64,000 bases of DNA from SHZI01 sp963802215 (GTDB lineage Bacteria; Pseudomonadota; Gammaproteobacteria; Steroidobacterales; GCA-2729495), in assembly GCA_963802215.1 (NCBI GenBank), contig CAWDHQ010000001.1, forward strand, positions 1,364,001 to 1,428,000. The letters run 5' to 3'. Shown here one piece after another: positions 43,573 to 52,424 of this stretch. Under the pieces are notes generated by a model that saw only the letters and a list, made by a program, of their open reading frames with translations, ran no database searches and was not told where the DNA came from. Numbering within the stretch: position 1 is the first letter of the stretch; each line of letters begins with the position of its first letter. Made by a program: the position numbers and the translations under genes.

Positions 43573-44475
43573 ATGCAGCACACCACGCTCCGCGGCATCG
43601 GCTTCATGCTGGTGGCAGTCGCCAGCTTCGCTGGCATGGACGCGGTGCTGAAGGTGCTGTCCACGACCTATCCCGCCCTGCAGGTGGGCGCCCTGCGCGG
43701 CGCGTCATCCCTCCCCTTCGTGCTCGCGTCCGTAGCGGTGACCCGCCGCTGGCGGGAACTGACGGTGGTGCGCTGGGAGCTGCACCTGGTGCGCGGCGTC
43801 CTCGCCCTCGTCATGCTGTGGGGCTTCGTCGCGGCAGTCAGCGTGCTGTCGCTCGCCGATGCCTATGCCATCTTCTTCATCGCGCCGCTGATCGTCACCG
43901 CGGTTGCCGTCCCGTTGCTCAAGGAGCACGTGGACTGGCGGCGCTGGGTGGCGATCGGCGTCGGGCTGTCCGGAGTGCTCTGGATGCTCCAGCCCGGTGG
44001 ATCGGCACTGAACATCTACGGCGCCATAGGGGCGCTGGCCTCCGCCGTTGCCTACGCATTTGCATCGGTGTCGGTGCGCGTGATGACGAAGACCGAGAGC
44101 ACCGTGTCGCTGGTGTTCTGGTTCCTCGTGCTGCTCACGCTGTTCGCCGGCCTGCTCTCGATCCCGAACTGGGTGCCGATCCGCGCCGACCACTGGCCCT
44201 GGCTGGCCCTGCTGGGCGTGTTCGGGGCCCTCGGCCAGCATTTCATCACGGAAGCATTCCGCAACGCGCCCGCCTCGGTCATTGCGCCCTTCGAGTACAC
44301 GGCGATGCTGTGGGCGGTCGCCATCGACTGGGTGTTCTGGGATGCCTGGCCGGCCAGCCGCATCTGGGCCGGGGCGGCTCTCGTGATCGCCTGCGGGCTG
44401 TACCTGATCTGGCGGGAACGCCAGCAGAACCACGAGGTGGCGGCGGCCGGGGTGGCGGAAACGCCGGTGCCGTGA
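43573..44475 (+). CDS. DMT superfamily (EamA) transporter
   Basis: A 300-residue inner-membrane protein with ten hydrophobic segments in two EamA repeats (residues about 5-140 and 150-285), such as GFMLVAVASFAGMDAVLKVL and FGALGQHFITEAFRNAPASV. Family members export amino acids or other metabolites; the substrate is unknown. The upstream palindrome leaves only 9 bp before the ATG, with little room for a ribosome-binding site (a TAC AAT-type sequence only), so the start is less certain. Confidence 0.83.
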   Translation: MQHTTLRGIGFMLVAVASFAGMDAVLKVLSTTYPALQVGALRGASSLPFVLASVAVTRRWRELTVVRWELHLVRGVLALVMLWGFVAAVSVLSLADAYAIFFIAPLIVTAVAVPLLKEHVDWRRWVAIGVGLSGVLWMLQPGGSALNIYGAIGALASAVAYAFASVSVRVMTKTESTVSLVFWFLVLLTLFAGLLSIPNWVPIRADHWPWLALLGVFGALGQHFITEAFRNAPASVIAPFEYTAMLWAVAIDWVFWDAWPASRIWAGAALVIACGLYLIWRERQQNHEVAAAGVAETPVP

Positions 44476-44524
44476 AGGCCCCGGCGCCAGGAGAGGCGCC
44501 GGGGCACTGGTCAGCGCGCCCCGC

Positions 44525-45064
44525 TCAGAAGGTGTAGAGCAGACTGGCGGACAGGAAATCCACGTCAGCGTCGTCCACGTCGAAGATCTCGTATTCGGCA
44601 CGGATCTGGAACGAGGCAATCTGGAAGCGGGCTCCGATGCCGTACGCAATGTCGGTGCCATCGTCGCTGGCAGACGACCCTTCAAAGGTGGCATCCACAT
44701 CCCAGCTGAAGGCGCCCAGCTTGGCGAAGACGCCGATGGGTCCCAGGTTGATTCCGGCCAGGCCAAAGGCGGCGAATGCCGTCGGGTCCAGCTCCAGCCC
44801 GCCGTCATCGGGCTTGCCGAAGTCAACGTACTCGCCCTCTACGGCCAGATCGACGAGCGGAATGAGGCCGAGGTTGTAGCCGACTATCGCCTTGAAGCCG
44901 GTGTCGTCTGAATCAAAGCCGCTGAAGTCACCGTCGCCATCCACGTTGGCCTGGCCAACACCAGCGCCAAGGTAGAACCCGCTGTCCCCGCCGGCGAAGG
45001 CCGGTGCAGAAAGCATTGCAGCCGCGACGACGCCGCCGGCCGCCAGCATTCGAAGTGTGCTCAT
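44525..45064 (-). CDS. Outer-membrane beta-barrel protein (OmpW/porin-like fold)
   Basis: A 179-residue protein with a signal peptide ending in APAFA, then alternating strands with aromatic girdle residues: GFYLGAGVGQANV, TGFKAIVGYNLGL, YGIGARFQIASFQIRAEYE and a terminal LLYTF, the usual phenylalanine end of barrels. About eight strands. It is very acidic. The role is structural or in uptake; no substrate can be named. ATG 45064 starts the signal peptide; the frame is open much further upstream without meaning. Confidence 0.82.
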   Translation of the reverse strand: MSTLRMLAAGGVVAAAMLSAPAFAGGDSGFYLGAGVGQANVDGDGDFSGFDSDDTGFKAIVGYNLGLIPLVDLAVEGEYVDFGKPDDGGLELDPTAFAAFGLAGINLGPIGVFAKLGAFSWDVDATFEGSSASDDGTDIAYGIGARFQIASFQIRAEYEIFDVDDADVDFLSASLLYTF

Positions 45065-45184
45065 TAAATTCTCCACTCTTGACCGTGACGCCGGGAGTTT
45101 AGGAGTCGCGCCAGCCGCAAAGCAATAGGCGCGGTTCAGTGAGTACAATCGGGGCAGGCCAGCCACCCGCAGGAAACCCACGCA

Positions 45185-46201
45185 ATGTCCGGCCACCACC
45201 ATCTCGCCGGGTCGCTCCTCGCGATCGCCATCTGCACAGGCACCGCCCACGGCGCAACCACGACCACGACGCTGGCCGGCACTTTCAACAACAGCCAGGA
45301 CAACGCGTGTATCCAGGTGTCGCTGTTCTTCTACCTTGCCGACTGTTCGTATGGGCGCTCCCGCCCGGTCATCGGCGGCCAGGAGTTGCCCTGGGTTGGC
45401 CCCACCGTGAATCCCGTGTATTTCGCGCCCGACAGTCCCCACGCTGTGCCGGGGTACGCGCCGAAACCCGGCGACGACCGCATCAAGCCGGGCATGACCG
45501 GAATGCTTACCATCGATGACCGGGGCACCCCGGACGGAACTGATGACCTGATCGGCGGCAAACTGGATGTTGGCCCGGCGGCCCGCAGCGTCGTCAGTAA
45601 CATCAACTCCCAGGCGGGCCGCCCGCCACGCCTCGTGGAGAAGTGGCAGGCCATCCGGCACACGCTCGCCCCGACCGCCGTCGACGCGGCCACCCGCAAC
45701 GACGCCGGCGGGTTCGACTACGTGATCGGCAGGCGCGGCTTCCCTGCCCTTCTGTGCCGCAAGGCCGATCCGGCCGACTGCTACACGAGCGCCCTGGCGC
45801 CGAAAACCACCGACGGCTCCGCCGGCGTCGGCGTCTGGGCTGGCCCGCCGGCCGACGGCATCGGCGTGGAGCGCGCAGCCGCGTGGGGCGGCGGCAATCC
45901 GGGCGCAAGCACAACGGCGGAGTTCGAGGGCTACTCCTGCGCCGACGAGTTCGAGGGCAAGGAGTGCCTGCACGCCAATGTCGCCTGGGGCAGTGACAAG
46001 GAAGATCCCGGCCTGGACAACCTGCTGCTCAAGGTCAGCACCGACGACAGGAAGCGCATCCTCCGTGTCCGGGGCTTCTGGACCAACGAGTACTACATCC
46101 AGGGAGGCCCCCCCGCCTTCCAGGTGCCGGCCGGCGAGGACAACTCGTGGCAGGGCGGGTATCTGCAGCTGGAGCCTGTCGCGGGGGCCATTGCGCGATG
46201 A
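45185..46201 (+). CDS. Secreted protein of unknown function
   Basis: A 338-residue protein with a short signal peptide (LAGSLLAIAICTGTAHG) and no membrane segment after it. The mature part has eight or so cysteines and segments rich in Gly, Asp and Pro. I do not recognise a family. Its stop overlaps the multicopper oxidase gene as ATGA, so the two are translated together and may act on the same periplasmic process, for example as a partner or substrate protein. Confidence 0.7.
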   Translation: MSGHHHLAGSLLAIAICTGTAHGATTTTTLAGTFNNSQDNACIQVSLFFYLADCSYGRSRPVIGGQELPWVGPTVNPVYFAPDSPHAVPGYAPKPGDDRIKPGMTGMLTIDDRGTPDGTDDLIGGKLDVGPAARSVVSNINSQAGRPPRLVEKWQAIRHTLAPTAVDAATRNDAGGFDYVIGRRGFPALLCRKADPADCYTSALAPKTTDGSAGVGVWAGPPADGIGVERAAAWGGGNPGASTTAEFEGYSCADEFEGKECLHANVAWGSDKEDPGLDNLLLKVSTDDRKRILRVRGFWTNEYYIQGGPPAFQVPAGEDNSWQGGYLQLEPVAGAIAR

Positions 46202-48084
46202 GGTGGATCGGCGCCCTGCTTCTCCTGGTTGCGGCACCATCGCTGGCTGCCGGACCCGCGGCGCTCCGGCCGGTCATCGACACCAATCCCGACCCGCGCA
46301 TCATCGAGACGACGCTCGTGGCCGAGGAACGGGAGGTGGACCTGGACGGGCGCGGCCTGCTGGCGCGGATGTACACCTTCAACGGCGGCACGCCCGGTCC
46401 GGAATTCCGTGCCCGGGTCGGCGACCGGGTGATCGTGCATTTCACCAACCGGATAGACGAGCCGCTGATGGTCCACTGGCACGGCATCGAGCTGCACAAT
46501 GCCAGCGACGGCACGACGCTGACGCAGAACCCCCTGCGCCAGGGCGAGACCTTCACCTATGACTTCATCGTGCCCCGTGCCGGCGTGTTCTGGTATCACT
46601 CGCACCGGGCGCCCACCAACCCGGAATTCAAGGGCATGTACGGCGCCTTCGTCGTCACGGACGACAACGACGCGACACTGGTGCGCCAGAAGATACTGCC
46701 CCCCGATGCCCTCACCCGCACACTAGTGCTCGGTGACACCACGGTCTGCAAGGCCCCGGGCCGCAACGACGCGGCAACCTTTCCCGCCGACCCCGCCCTG
46801 CCCTGGTCCTTCACCCGTGCCGGACTGGGCCGCTTCCCGGGTAACACGGCCTGGCCCACGCCCAGGGACCTCTGCGAGGACCCGCGCGACGAGCACGGCA
46901 TGCCACTCGGCAGCGGGCCGCTGCCGGCGGGCTCCGTCCCGAACGTGCAGCCGCCCATGAACTGCGGCGTTAAGCCAAGGTGCCGCGTCAACGAGGGCCA
47001 GCTGGTCCTGGTAAACGGCCGCGTTCCCGCCGCGCGGGCCGGCACGCCGGACGCGCCGGGCGCCCTGGCGGACCGGGACGCCGCCTGGCCGGTAAAGGCC
47101 GGCGACGCGGTCCGCCTGCGCCTCGTGAACGGCGCCGTCAGCCGCTTCTTCCGGCTGCGGCTTACCGATACGAAGGGCGCGATCGTGCCGATACTGCGCG
47201 TGGGCGGCCAGGGCGGCCTCCTGGACAGGGTACGCATCGAAGGCGGAACTGCCAGCCAGGTTGATCTCAAGTACGACCGCGGCGAACTGGTGCTGGCCCC
47301 CTCCGAGCGGGCGGACGTGGTGATCGTCATGCCGGCAGGCGCCAACGGCGACATCCTCACCCTCTGGACCGAGGACTTCAGTCACTACGGCACCAACGAG
47401 TACCCCTACGGCTATGGGGCCCTGCCGTCGGTGCCGGTCGTGCACTTCGCGATCGGCAGCCGGGCTGGAGACCGGCAGCGCGCAAACCTCGCCGCAGACG
47501 ATCCGCTCCGGTTACACCCTGCCGTCAAGGACCCGGTCGAGAGCCTTCGTTCGCTGCCGGTCACGGCGCACCTGCTGGATCCGGCAACACTGACTCCACC
47601 CCGGCCGGGAACCGCCAGCGAGGAACTGCTTCTGACCGTACTCGGCCTCCGCGAATCCATCGATGGCGTGCACGCCACGGTGCTGCACGGCGCGGCCGGC
47701 CCGGACGGCGCAGACCTGGACTACCGCAAAATCCCCCACGTGGCGAGCAGCCGCTACGCCCGGGTGGGTGACCTGCTCGAACTCACGTTTCGCAACGGCA
47801 CCCAGCAGCACCACCCGTTGCACCTGCACGGTTTCTCGTTCCAGCCGTTGCGGCTGCTCGATACACAGGGCAAGACGGTGTACGAGTACGACTACACCGA
47901 GTTCGTGGACAGCATCGACATCCCGGACCTGCGGTCCGTCGTGGTGCGCGTCCGGCTGGACGACCGCACGGGGCCGGATCGCCGGACTCCCGGCGGCGCC
48001 GTGGGACGTTGGTTCGTCCATTGCCACATCTTCAATCACGCCGAGCTGGGCATGATGACGGAGCTGGTGGTCCTGCCCCGCTGA
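46198..48084 (+). CDS. Periplasmic multicopper oxidase
   Basis: A 628-residue oxidase with a signal peptide (MRWIGALLLLVAAPSLAAG). All four copper motifs are present: VHWHGIELHN, FWYHSHRAP, HHPLHLHGFSF and VHCHIFNHAELGMM. The last includes the type 1 copper ligands and an axial Met. It fits three-domain laccase/ascorbate-oxidase-like enzymes that couple substrate oxidation to reduction of oxygen to water. It may oxidise phenols or Cu(I)/Mn(II); the substrate is not evident. The ATG overlaps the preceding secreted protein gene. Confidence 0.9.
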   Translation: MRWIGALLLLVAAPSLAAGPAALRPVIDTNPDPRIIETTLVAEEREVDLDGRGLLARMYTFNGGTPGPEFRARVGDRVIVHFTNRIDEPLMVHWHGIELHNASDGTTLTQNPLRQGETFTYDFIVPRAGVFWYHSHRAPTNPEFKGMYGAFVVTDDNDATLVRQKILPPDALTRTLVLGDTTVCKAPGRNDAATFPADPALPWSFTRAGLGRFPGNTAWPTPRDLCEDPRDEHGMPLGSGPLPAGSVPNVQPPMNCGVKPRCRVNEGQLVLVNGRVPAARAGTPDAPGALADRDAAWPVKAGDAVRLRLVNGAVSRFFRLRLTDTKGAIVPILRVGGQGGLLDRVRIEGGTASQVDLKYDRGELVLAPSERADVVIVMPAGANGDILTLWTEDFSHYGTNEYPYGYGALPSVPVVHFAIGSRAGDRQRANLAADDPLRLHPAVKDPVESLRSLPVTAHLLDPATLTPPRPGTASEELLLTVLGLRESIDGVHATVLHGAAGPDGADLDYRKIPHVASSRYARVGDLLELTFRNGTQQHHPLHLHGFSFQPLRLLDTQGKTVYEYDYTEFVDSIDIPDLRSVVVRVRLDDRTGPDRRTPGGAVGRWFVHCHIFNHAELGMMTELVVLPR

Positions 48085-48101
48085 CCACGAAGCGAGCAGC
48101 C

Positions 48102-49556
48102 ATGATCAACCGACGGGAATTCGTCCGGACGAGCCTGGCCACGGCGGCTGTCCTGGGGAGCGCCAGAACCCCGGCCGAGGCGACGGGCTTGACGGAGCTG
48201 ACGCTGCAGCAGGCGTCTGCGGCCCTGCGCCGCAAGGACCTGTCGCCCGTGGACCTCACCCGCGCCTGCCTCGATCGCATCGCGACGCTCGACCCGCGCC
48301 TGAATGCCTTCATCACCGTCGGGCCGGACCAGGCGCTGGAGCAGGCCCGCGAGCGGGAACGGGAACTCGCACGGGGACAGCAGCGCGGACCGCTGCACGG
48401 GATTCCCCTGGCCCTCAAGGACAACATCGACACGGCCGGCACACGGACCACCGCCGCCGCCAGGGGCTTCGCGGACCGGATTCCCGTCACCGATGCCGAG
48501 GTGGTCCGGCGCCTGCGGGACGCGGGCGCGATCCTGCTCGGCAAGCTCAACATGGACGAGTGCGCCTACGGCGTGACCTCCACCAGCGGGTACTTCGGAG
48601 CCGTGAGGAATCCCTGGAACGAGGACCACGTGGCGGGGGGCTCGTCGGGCGGACCCGCTGCCGCCGTGTCCGCCGGCCTCTGCTACGGCGCGCTCGGCAC
48701 GGACACCGGCGGCTCGATCCGCCAGCCCGCCGCCTGGTGCGGCATCACGGGGCTCAAGCCCACCTACGGACTGGTCAGCACGCGCGGCGTGATCCCGCTG
48801 TCCTGGTCGCTGGACCACGTGGGTCCGATGGCGAGGACCGCGGAAGACGCTGCCCTGCTGCTCCAGGCGATTGCGGGCTTCGATCCGCTGGACCCGGCCA
48901 GCGTGGAAGCACCGCCCGGGAACTACGTGGGAGCACTGGACCGGAGCACGCGGCGCCTGCGCATCGGCCTGCCCCGGGAGGTCTACTTCGCTGACCTGGA
49001 CCCGGAGATCGCCGCCGCGGCCGACGCCGCGATCAACCTGCTCCGGGAGATCACGGCCGGCACCCGGAACGTGACGCTGCCAACCGTGCCGAACCTGTCG
49101 CTGCTGTTCGTCGAGGCCGGCGCATACCTGGCGCCAGCCCTCACGGCCTCGCCGGAAGGCTTCTCGCCGAATATCCGCGCGCTGGTGGAGACGGGATCGC
49201 GCATCAGCGCCGCCAGCTACGCGGAGGCGCGCCGGGAACTCGCGCTGTCACGGCACGCGATCCGCCTGGCCTTCGCCGAGGTGGACTTGCTGGTGACGCC
49301 CACCACGCCCGACCTGCCCTCCCGCATAGACGCGGGCACGGCACCCGCCCGCCGCGGTCCGCCGCTGTCGGCGCGGAACACCACGCCGTTCAATATCTAC
49401 GGGTTGCCGACGGTGTCCGTGAACTGCGGGTTCAGCCGGTCGGGCCTGCCGATCGGGCTGCAGATCAGTGGGCCGGCGTTCGGGGACTCCAGGGTGCTGG
49501 CGCTGGCCCGTGCGTACCAGCGGCGGACGGGGTGGCACCTGCGTCGGCCGGCGTGA
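48102..49556 (+). CDS. Tat-exported amidase (amidase signature family)
   Basis: A 484-residue amidase with a Tat-like signal (INRREFVRTSLATAAVLG). The Ser-cisSer-Lys triad is complete: K106 in LALKDNIDT, S181 in GGSSGG and S205 in GTDTGGSIRQP, 24 residues apart as in the family. Export suggests it acts on amides outside the cytosol. It starts 17 bp after the multicopper oxidase stop, so it is the third gene of that operon. I chose ATG 48102; the frame is open upstream within the oxidase gene. Confidence 0.88.
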   Translation: MINRREFVRTSLATAAVLGSARTPAEATGLTELTLQQASAALRRKDLSPVDLTRACLDRIATLDPRLNAFITVGPDQALEQARERERELARGQQRGPLHGIPLALKDNIDTAGTRTTAAARGFADRIPVTDAEVVRRLRDAGAILLGKLNMDECAYGVTSTSGYFGAVRNPWNEDHVAGGSSGGPAAAVSAGLCYGALGTDTGGSIRQPAAWCGITGLKPTYGLVSTRGVIPLSWSLDHVGPMARTAEDAALLLQAIAGFDPLDPASVEAPPGNYVGALDRSTRRLRIGLPREVYFADLDPEIAAAADAAINLLREITAGTRNVTLPTVPNLSLLFVEAGAYLAPALTASPEGFSPNIRALVETGSRISAASYAEARRELALSRHAIRLAFAEVDLLVTPTTPDLPSRIDAGTAPARRGPPLSARNTTPFNIYGLPTVSVNCGFSRSGLPIGLQISGPAFGDSRVLALARAYQRRTGWHLRRPA

Positions 49557-50018
49557 TCAGGAGCGGTGGATGGGATCCACCCATCGCACCGCCTGCGGCG
49601 CTTCGACCGGGTCGATGTCCAGGTTCACCACCACCGCCTCGCCGTCGCTGCGCACGAGCACGCACTCCAGCACCTCGGTGAGACTCGCGTTGATCTCCTG
49701 GTGCGGCACGAAGGGCGGGACGTAGATGAAGTCGCCCGGACCCGCCTCCGCGGTGTACTCGAGCCGGTCGCCCCAGCGCATGCGGGCACGGCCCCTGATG
49801 ACGTAGATCACGCTTTCCAGCGGCCCGTGGTGGTGGGGACCGGTCTTCGCGTCGGGATGGATGTGCACGGTTCCGGCCCAGAGCTTCTGTGCGCCGACCC
49901 GGGCCTGGGTAATTGCCGCCCGGCGATCCATGCCCGGCGTCTGCGCGGTGTTGGCGTCGAGGGAATTCCCGGGGACGACGCGGACGCCGTCGTGCTGCCA
50001 GCGACTACCAGGTGCCAC
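49557..50018 (-). CDS. Cupin-domain protein
   Basis: A 153-residue single-domain cupin with both conserved motifs: GPHHHGPLESVIYVIRG (metal ligands His-His, Glu) and PGDFIYVPPFVPHQEIN (third His). The metal site looks complete. The reaction is unknown; small cupins bind or modify small molecules. It is separated from the transporter gene by only 6 bp and shares its strand, so it may work with that transporter. It is convergent with the amidase. Confidence 0.82.
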   Translation of the reverse strand: MAPGSRWQHDGVRVVPGNSLDANTAQTPGMDRRAAITQARVGAQKLWAGTVHIHPDAKTGPHHHGPLESVIYVIRGRARMRWGDRLEYTAEAGPGDFIYVPPFVPHQEINASLTEVLECVLVRSDGEAVVVNLDIDPVEAPQAVRWVDPIHRS

Positions 50019-50024
50019 AGGCCC

Positions 50025-51650
50025 TCACCTTCGTCCGTCCCGCAGGAACAGCCCGCCGATGACCACGGTCATGGTGGCAACGGCTATCGGATACCAGAGC
50101 CCGCTGTAGATGTCGCCGGTGGCGGCAACGATGGCAAACGCCGTCACCGGCAGAAAGCCCCCGAACCACCCGTTCCCGATGTGGTACGGCAGGGACATGG
50201 CGGTGTAGCGGATGCGGGTCGGGAAGAGCTCCACCAGCCAGGCTGCGAGCGGGCCGTAGACCATCGTCACCAGCAGCACCAGGTAAGCACAGAGCGCCAC
50301 GAGCATCGGGAAGTTCACCTCCTCCATGTCCGCCTTCGCCGGATAGCCCGCTGCGTCCAGCTCGCGTCGCAAGGCCGACGTGAACTCCGCCCGGCGTTGC
50401 CCGAGCTCTGCGGCAGGGAGTCCCCGCCCGTCGAAGGCCGGCACGCGGAGCGCCGCGTCACCCGTCCCGATCTGCACCACGGCGCCGGGGCCGCCGGCGC
50501 CTGTCGAGTAGGGAATCCCTGCCTTCGCCAGCGCCGACTTGGCGATGTCGCAGGCGCTGGTGAACGCGGCACGTCCAACCGGATCGAACTGGAACGAGCA
50601 GTCGGCCCGATCCGCGAGGACCTTCACCGGGGCCTCAGCGACCGCGCGCTCCAGCGCGGGATTCGCGTAGTGGGTCAGGGCCTTGAACACCGGGAAGTAG
50701 GTGAGTGCCGCCAGGGCACAACCCGCCAGGACGACCGGCTTGCGGCCCCAGCGATCCGACAGTGAGCCGAAGACGATGAAGAACGGCGTCCCGATCACCA
50801 ATGCCGCGGCGATCACGAGATTGGCCGCTCCGGCATCGACCTGCAGGACCTTCTCGAGGAAGAACAGCGCGTAGAACTGCCCGCCGTACCACACGACGGC
50901 CTGGCCTGCCGTCGCCCCGAACAGCGCCAGGACCACGATCTTCAGGTTCCCGGGCTTGCCGAAGGCTTCGGTCAGCGGTGCCTTCGACAGCTGGCCCGAT
51001 TGCTTGATCTCGAGGAATTCCGGCGATTCCTCCAGTTGCAGTCGGATGTACACCGAGACGGCGAGCAGCAGGATCGAGAAGAGGAACGGGATGCGCCAGC
51101 CCCAGTCCTCGAACTCGTCGCCCAGCACCAGGCGGCATCCCAGGATCACGAGCAGGGACAGGAACAGGCCCAGGGTCGCCGTGGTCTGGATCCAGCTGGT
51201 GTAGAGCCCGCGCCGTCCCGGTGGCGCGTGCTCGGCGACATAGGTCGCGGCACCGCCGTACTCCCCGCCGATGGCGAGCCCCTGGAGCAGGCGCAGGGTG
51301 ATCAGGATCACCGGCGCGGCGACCCCGATGCTGGCATAGCTCGGCAGTACCCCGACCAGGGCGGTGGCGCCACCCATCAGGATGATGGTGACGAGGAAGG
51401 TGTACTTGCGGCCCACCAGGTCGCCGAGCCGGCCGAAGGCCAGTGCGCCGAACGGCCGCACGAAGAAGCCGGCGGCGAACGCCAGCAGCGCGAAGATGAA
51501 GCCGGTGGTTTCGTTGACCCCCGAGAAGAACTGCCGGGAGATGATCCCGGACAGCGCCCCGTAGAGGTAGAAGTCGTACCACTCGAACACCGTGCCGAGG
51601 GACGACGCGAAAATGACGCGCCGGTGGGCCGGGTCTATGCCCTCAGCCAC
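50025..51650 (-). CDS. MHS-family MFS transporter
   Basis: A 541-residue metabolite:H+ symporter-type MFS. Family features are SSLGTVFEWYDFYLYG at helix 1, RPFGALAFGRLGDLVGRKYTF at loop 2-3 and LQGLAIGGEYGGAATYVAEHA. An inserted hydrophilic stretch of about 110 residues lies between helices 8 and 9 (around residues 325-435), as seen in several larger members. Relatives carry organic acids or osmolytes. It starts 25 bp from the folE end on the same strand. Confidence 0.85.
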   Translation of the reverse strand: MAEGIDPAHRRVIFASSLGTVFEWYDFYLYGALSGIISRQFFSGVNETTGFIFALLAFAAGFFVRPFGALAFGRLGDLVGRKYTFLVTIILMGGATALVGVLPSYASIGVAAPVILITLRLLQGLAIGGEYGGAATYVAEHAPPGRRGLYTSWIQTTATLGLFLSLLVILGCRLVLGDEFEDWGWRIPFLFSILLLAVSVYIRLQLEESPEFLEIKQSGQLSKAPLTEAFGKPGNLKIVVLALFGATAGQAVVWYGGQFYALFFLEKVLQVDAGAANLVIAAALVIGTPFFIVFGSLSDRWGRKPVVLAGCALAALTYFPVFKALTHYANPALERAVAEAPVKVLADRADCSFQFDPVGRAAFTSACDIAKSALAKAGIPYSTGAGGPGAVVQIGTGDAALRVPAFDGRGLPAAELGQRRAEFTSALRRELDAAGYPAKADMEEVNFPMLVALCAYLVLLVTMVYGPLAAWLVELFPTRIRYTAMSLPYHIGNGWFGGFLPVTAFAIVAATGDIYSGLWYPIAVATMTVVIGGLFLRDGRR

Positions 51651-51675
51651 GTGGCCCCGGCGCGTGACCCGCCAA

Positions 51676-52347
51676 TCAGTTCCCCAGCAACCTCAGGAAC
51701 TCGTTCCTGGTCTGCGGATGGGAGCGGAAGTTGCCGAGCATGCAGGAGGTCGTCATGACGGAATTCTGCTTCTCGACTCCGCGCATCATCATGCACATGT
51801 GCTGGGCCTCGATGACGACGCCAACGCCTTTCCCGCCGATCGCCGACTGCACGCACTCTGCGATCTGCTTGGTGAGGACTTCCTGGATCTGGAGGCGCCG
51901 CGCGAAGAAGTCCACGATGCGGGCGATCTTCGACAGGCCGAGCACCTTGCCATTCGGCAGGTAGGCGACGTTGCACTTGCCGATGAACGGCAGCATGTGG
52001 TGCTCGCACATGGAGTACATCTCGATGTTGCGCACGATCACCATCTCGTCCGTGTCACTGGTGAACACGGCCTCGTTGATCAGGGAACCGATGTCCTGCC
52101 GGTAGCCGCGCGTCAGGAACCAGAATGCCCTGGCGGCGCGCTCCGGGGTCTTCACCAGTCCCTCGCGCTCCACATCCTCACCGAGCAGGGTGATGATGTC
52201 CCTGAACCGGTCGGTCATTGTGTCGATGGCCCGCTTCTCGTCCTGCTCGGACACGGGAAGCTTGACGACGGGATGGTTGGACACTACGCCGGCTCCTTTG
52301 GTTTCCTCATCCAAGGCACGCGATACGGTACGGATCTTGCTGCCCAT
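51676..52347 (-). CDS. folE: GTP cyclohydrolase I
   Basis: First enzyme of the folate/tetrahydrobiopterin pathway, turning GTP into dihydroneopterin triphosphate. The 223-residue protein has the zinc site in YSMCEHHMLPFIGKCNVAY, GLSKIARIVDFFARRLQIQE and VVIEAQHMCMMMRGVEKQN. I take ATG 52347 (MGSKIRT); another ATG 12 bp upstream would add four residues. It follows the NRPS gene by about 65-80 bp on the same strand. Whether it serves the peptide pathway or is only a neighbour is open. Confidence 0.93.
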   Translation of the reverse strand: MGSKIRTVSRALDEETKGAGVVSNHPVVKLPVSEQDEKRAIDTMTDRFRDIITLLGEDVEREGLVKTPERAARAFWFLTRGYRQDIGSLINEAVFTSDTDEMVIVRNIEMYSMCEHHMLPFIGKCNVAYLPNGKVLGLSKIARIVDFFARRLQIQEVLTKQIAECVQSAIGGKGVGVVIEAQHMCMMMRGVEKQNSVMTTSCMLGNFRSHPQTRNEFLRLLGN

Positions 52348-52424
52348 GATGCACCTCATGTCAGGTCCGGCCTCGCCCTGTCCGCGGGTCGGATTGTAAT
52401 GGGTTGGAGGGCAATCGCCCCCGT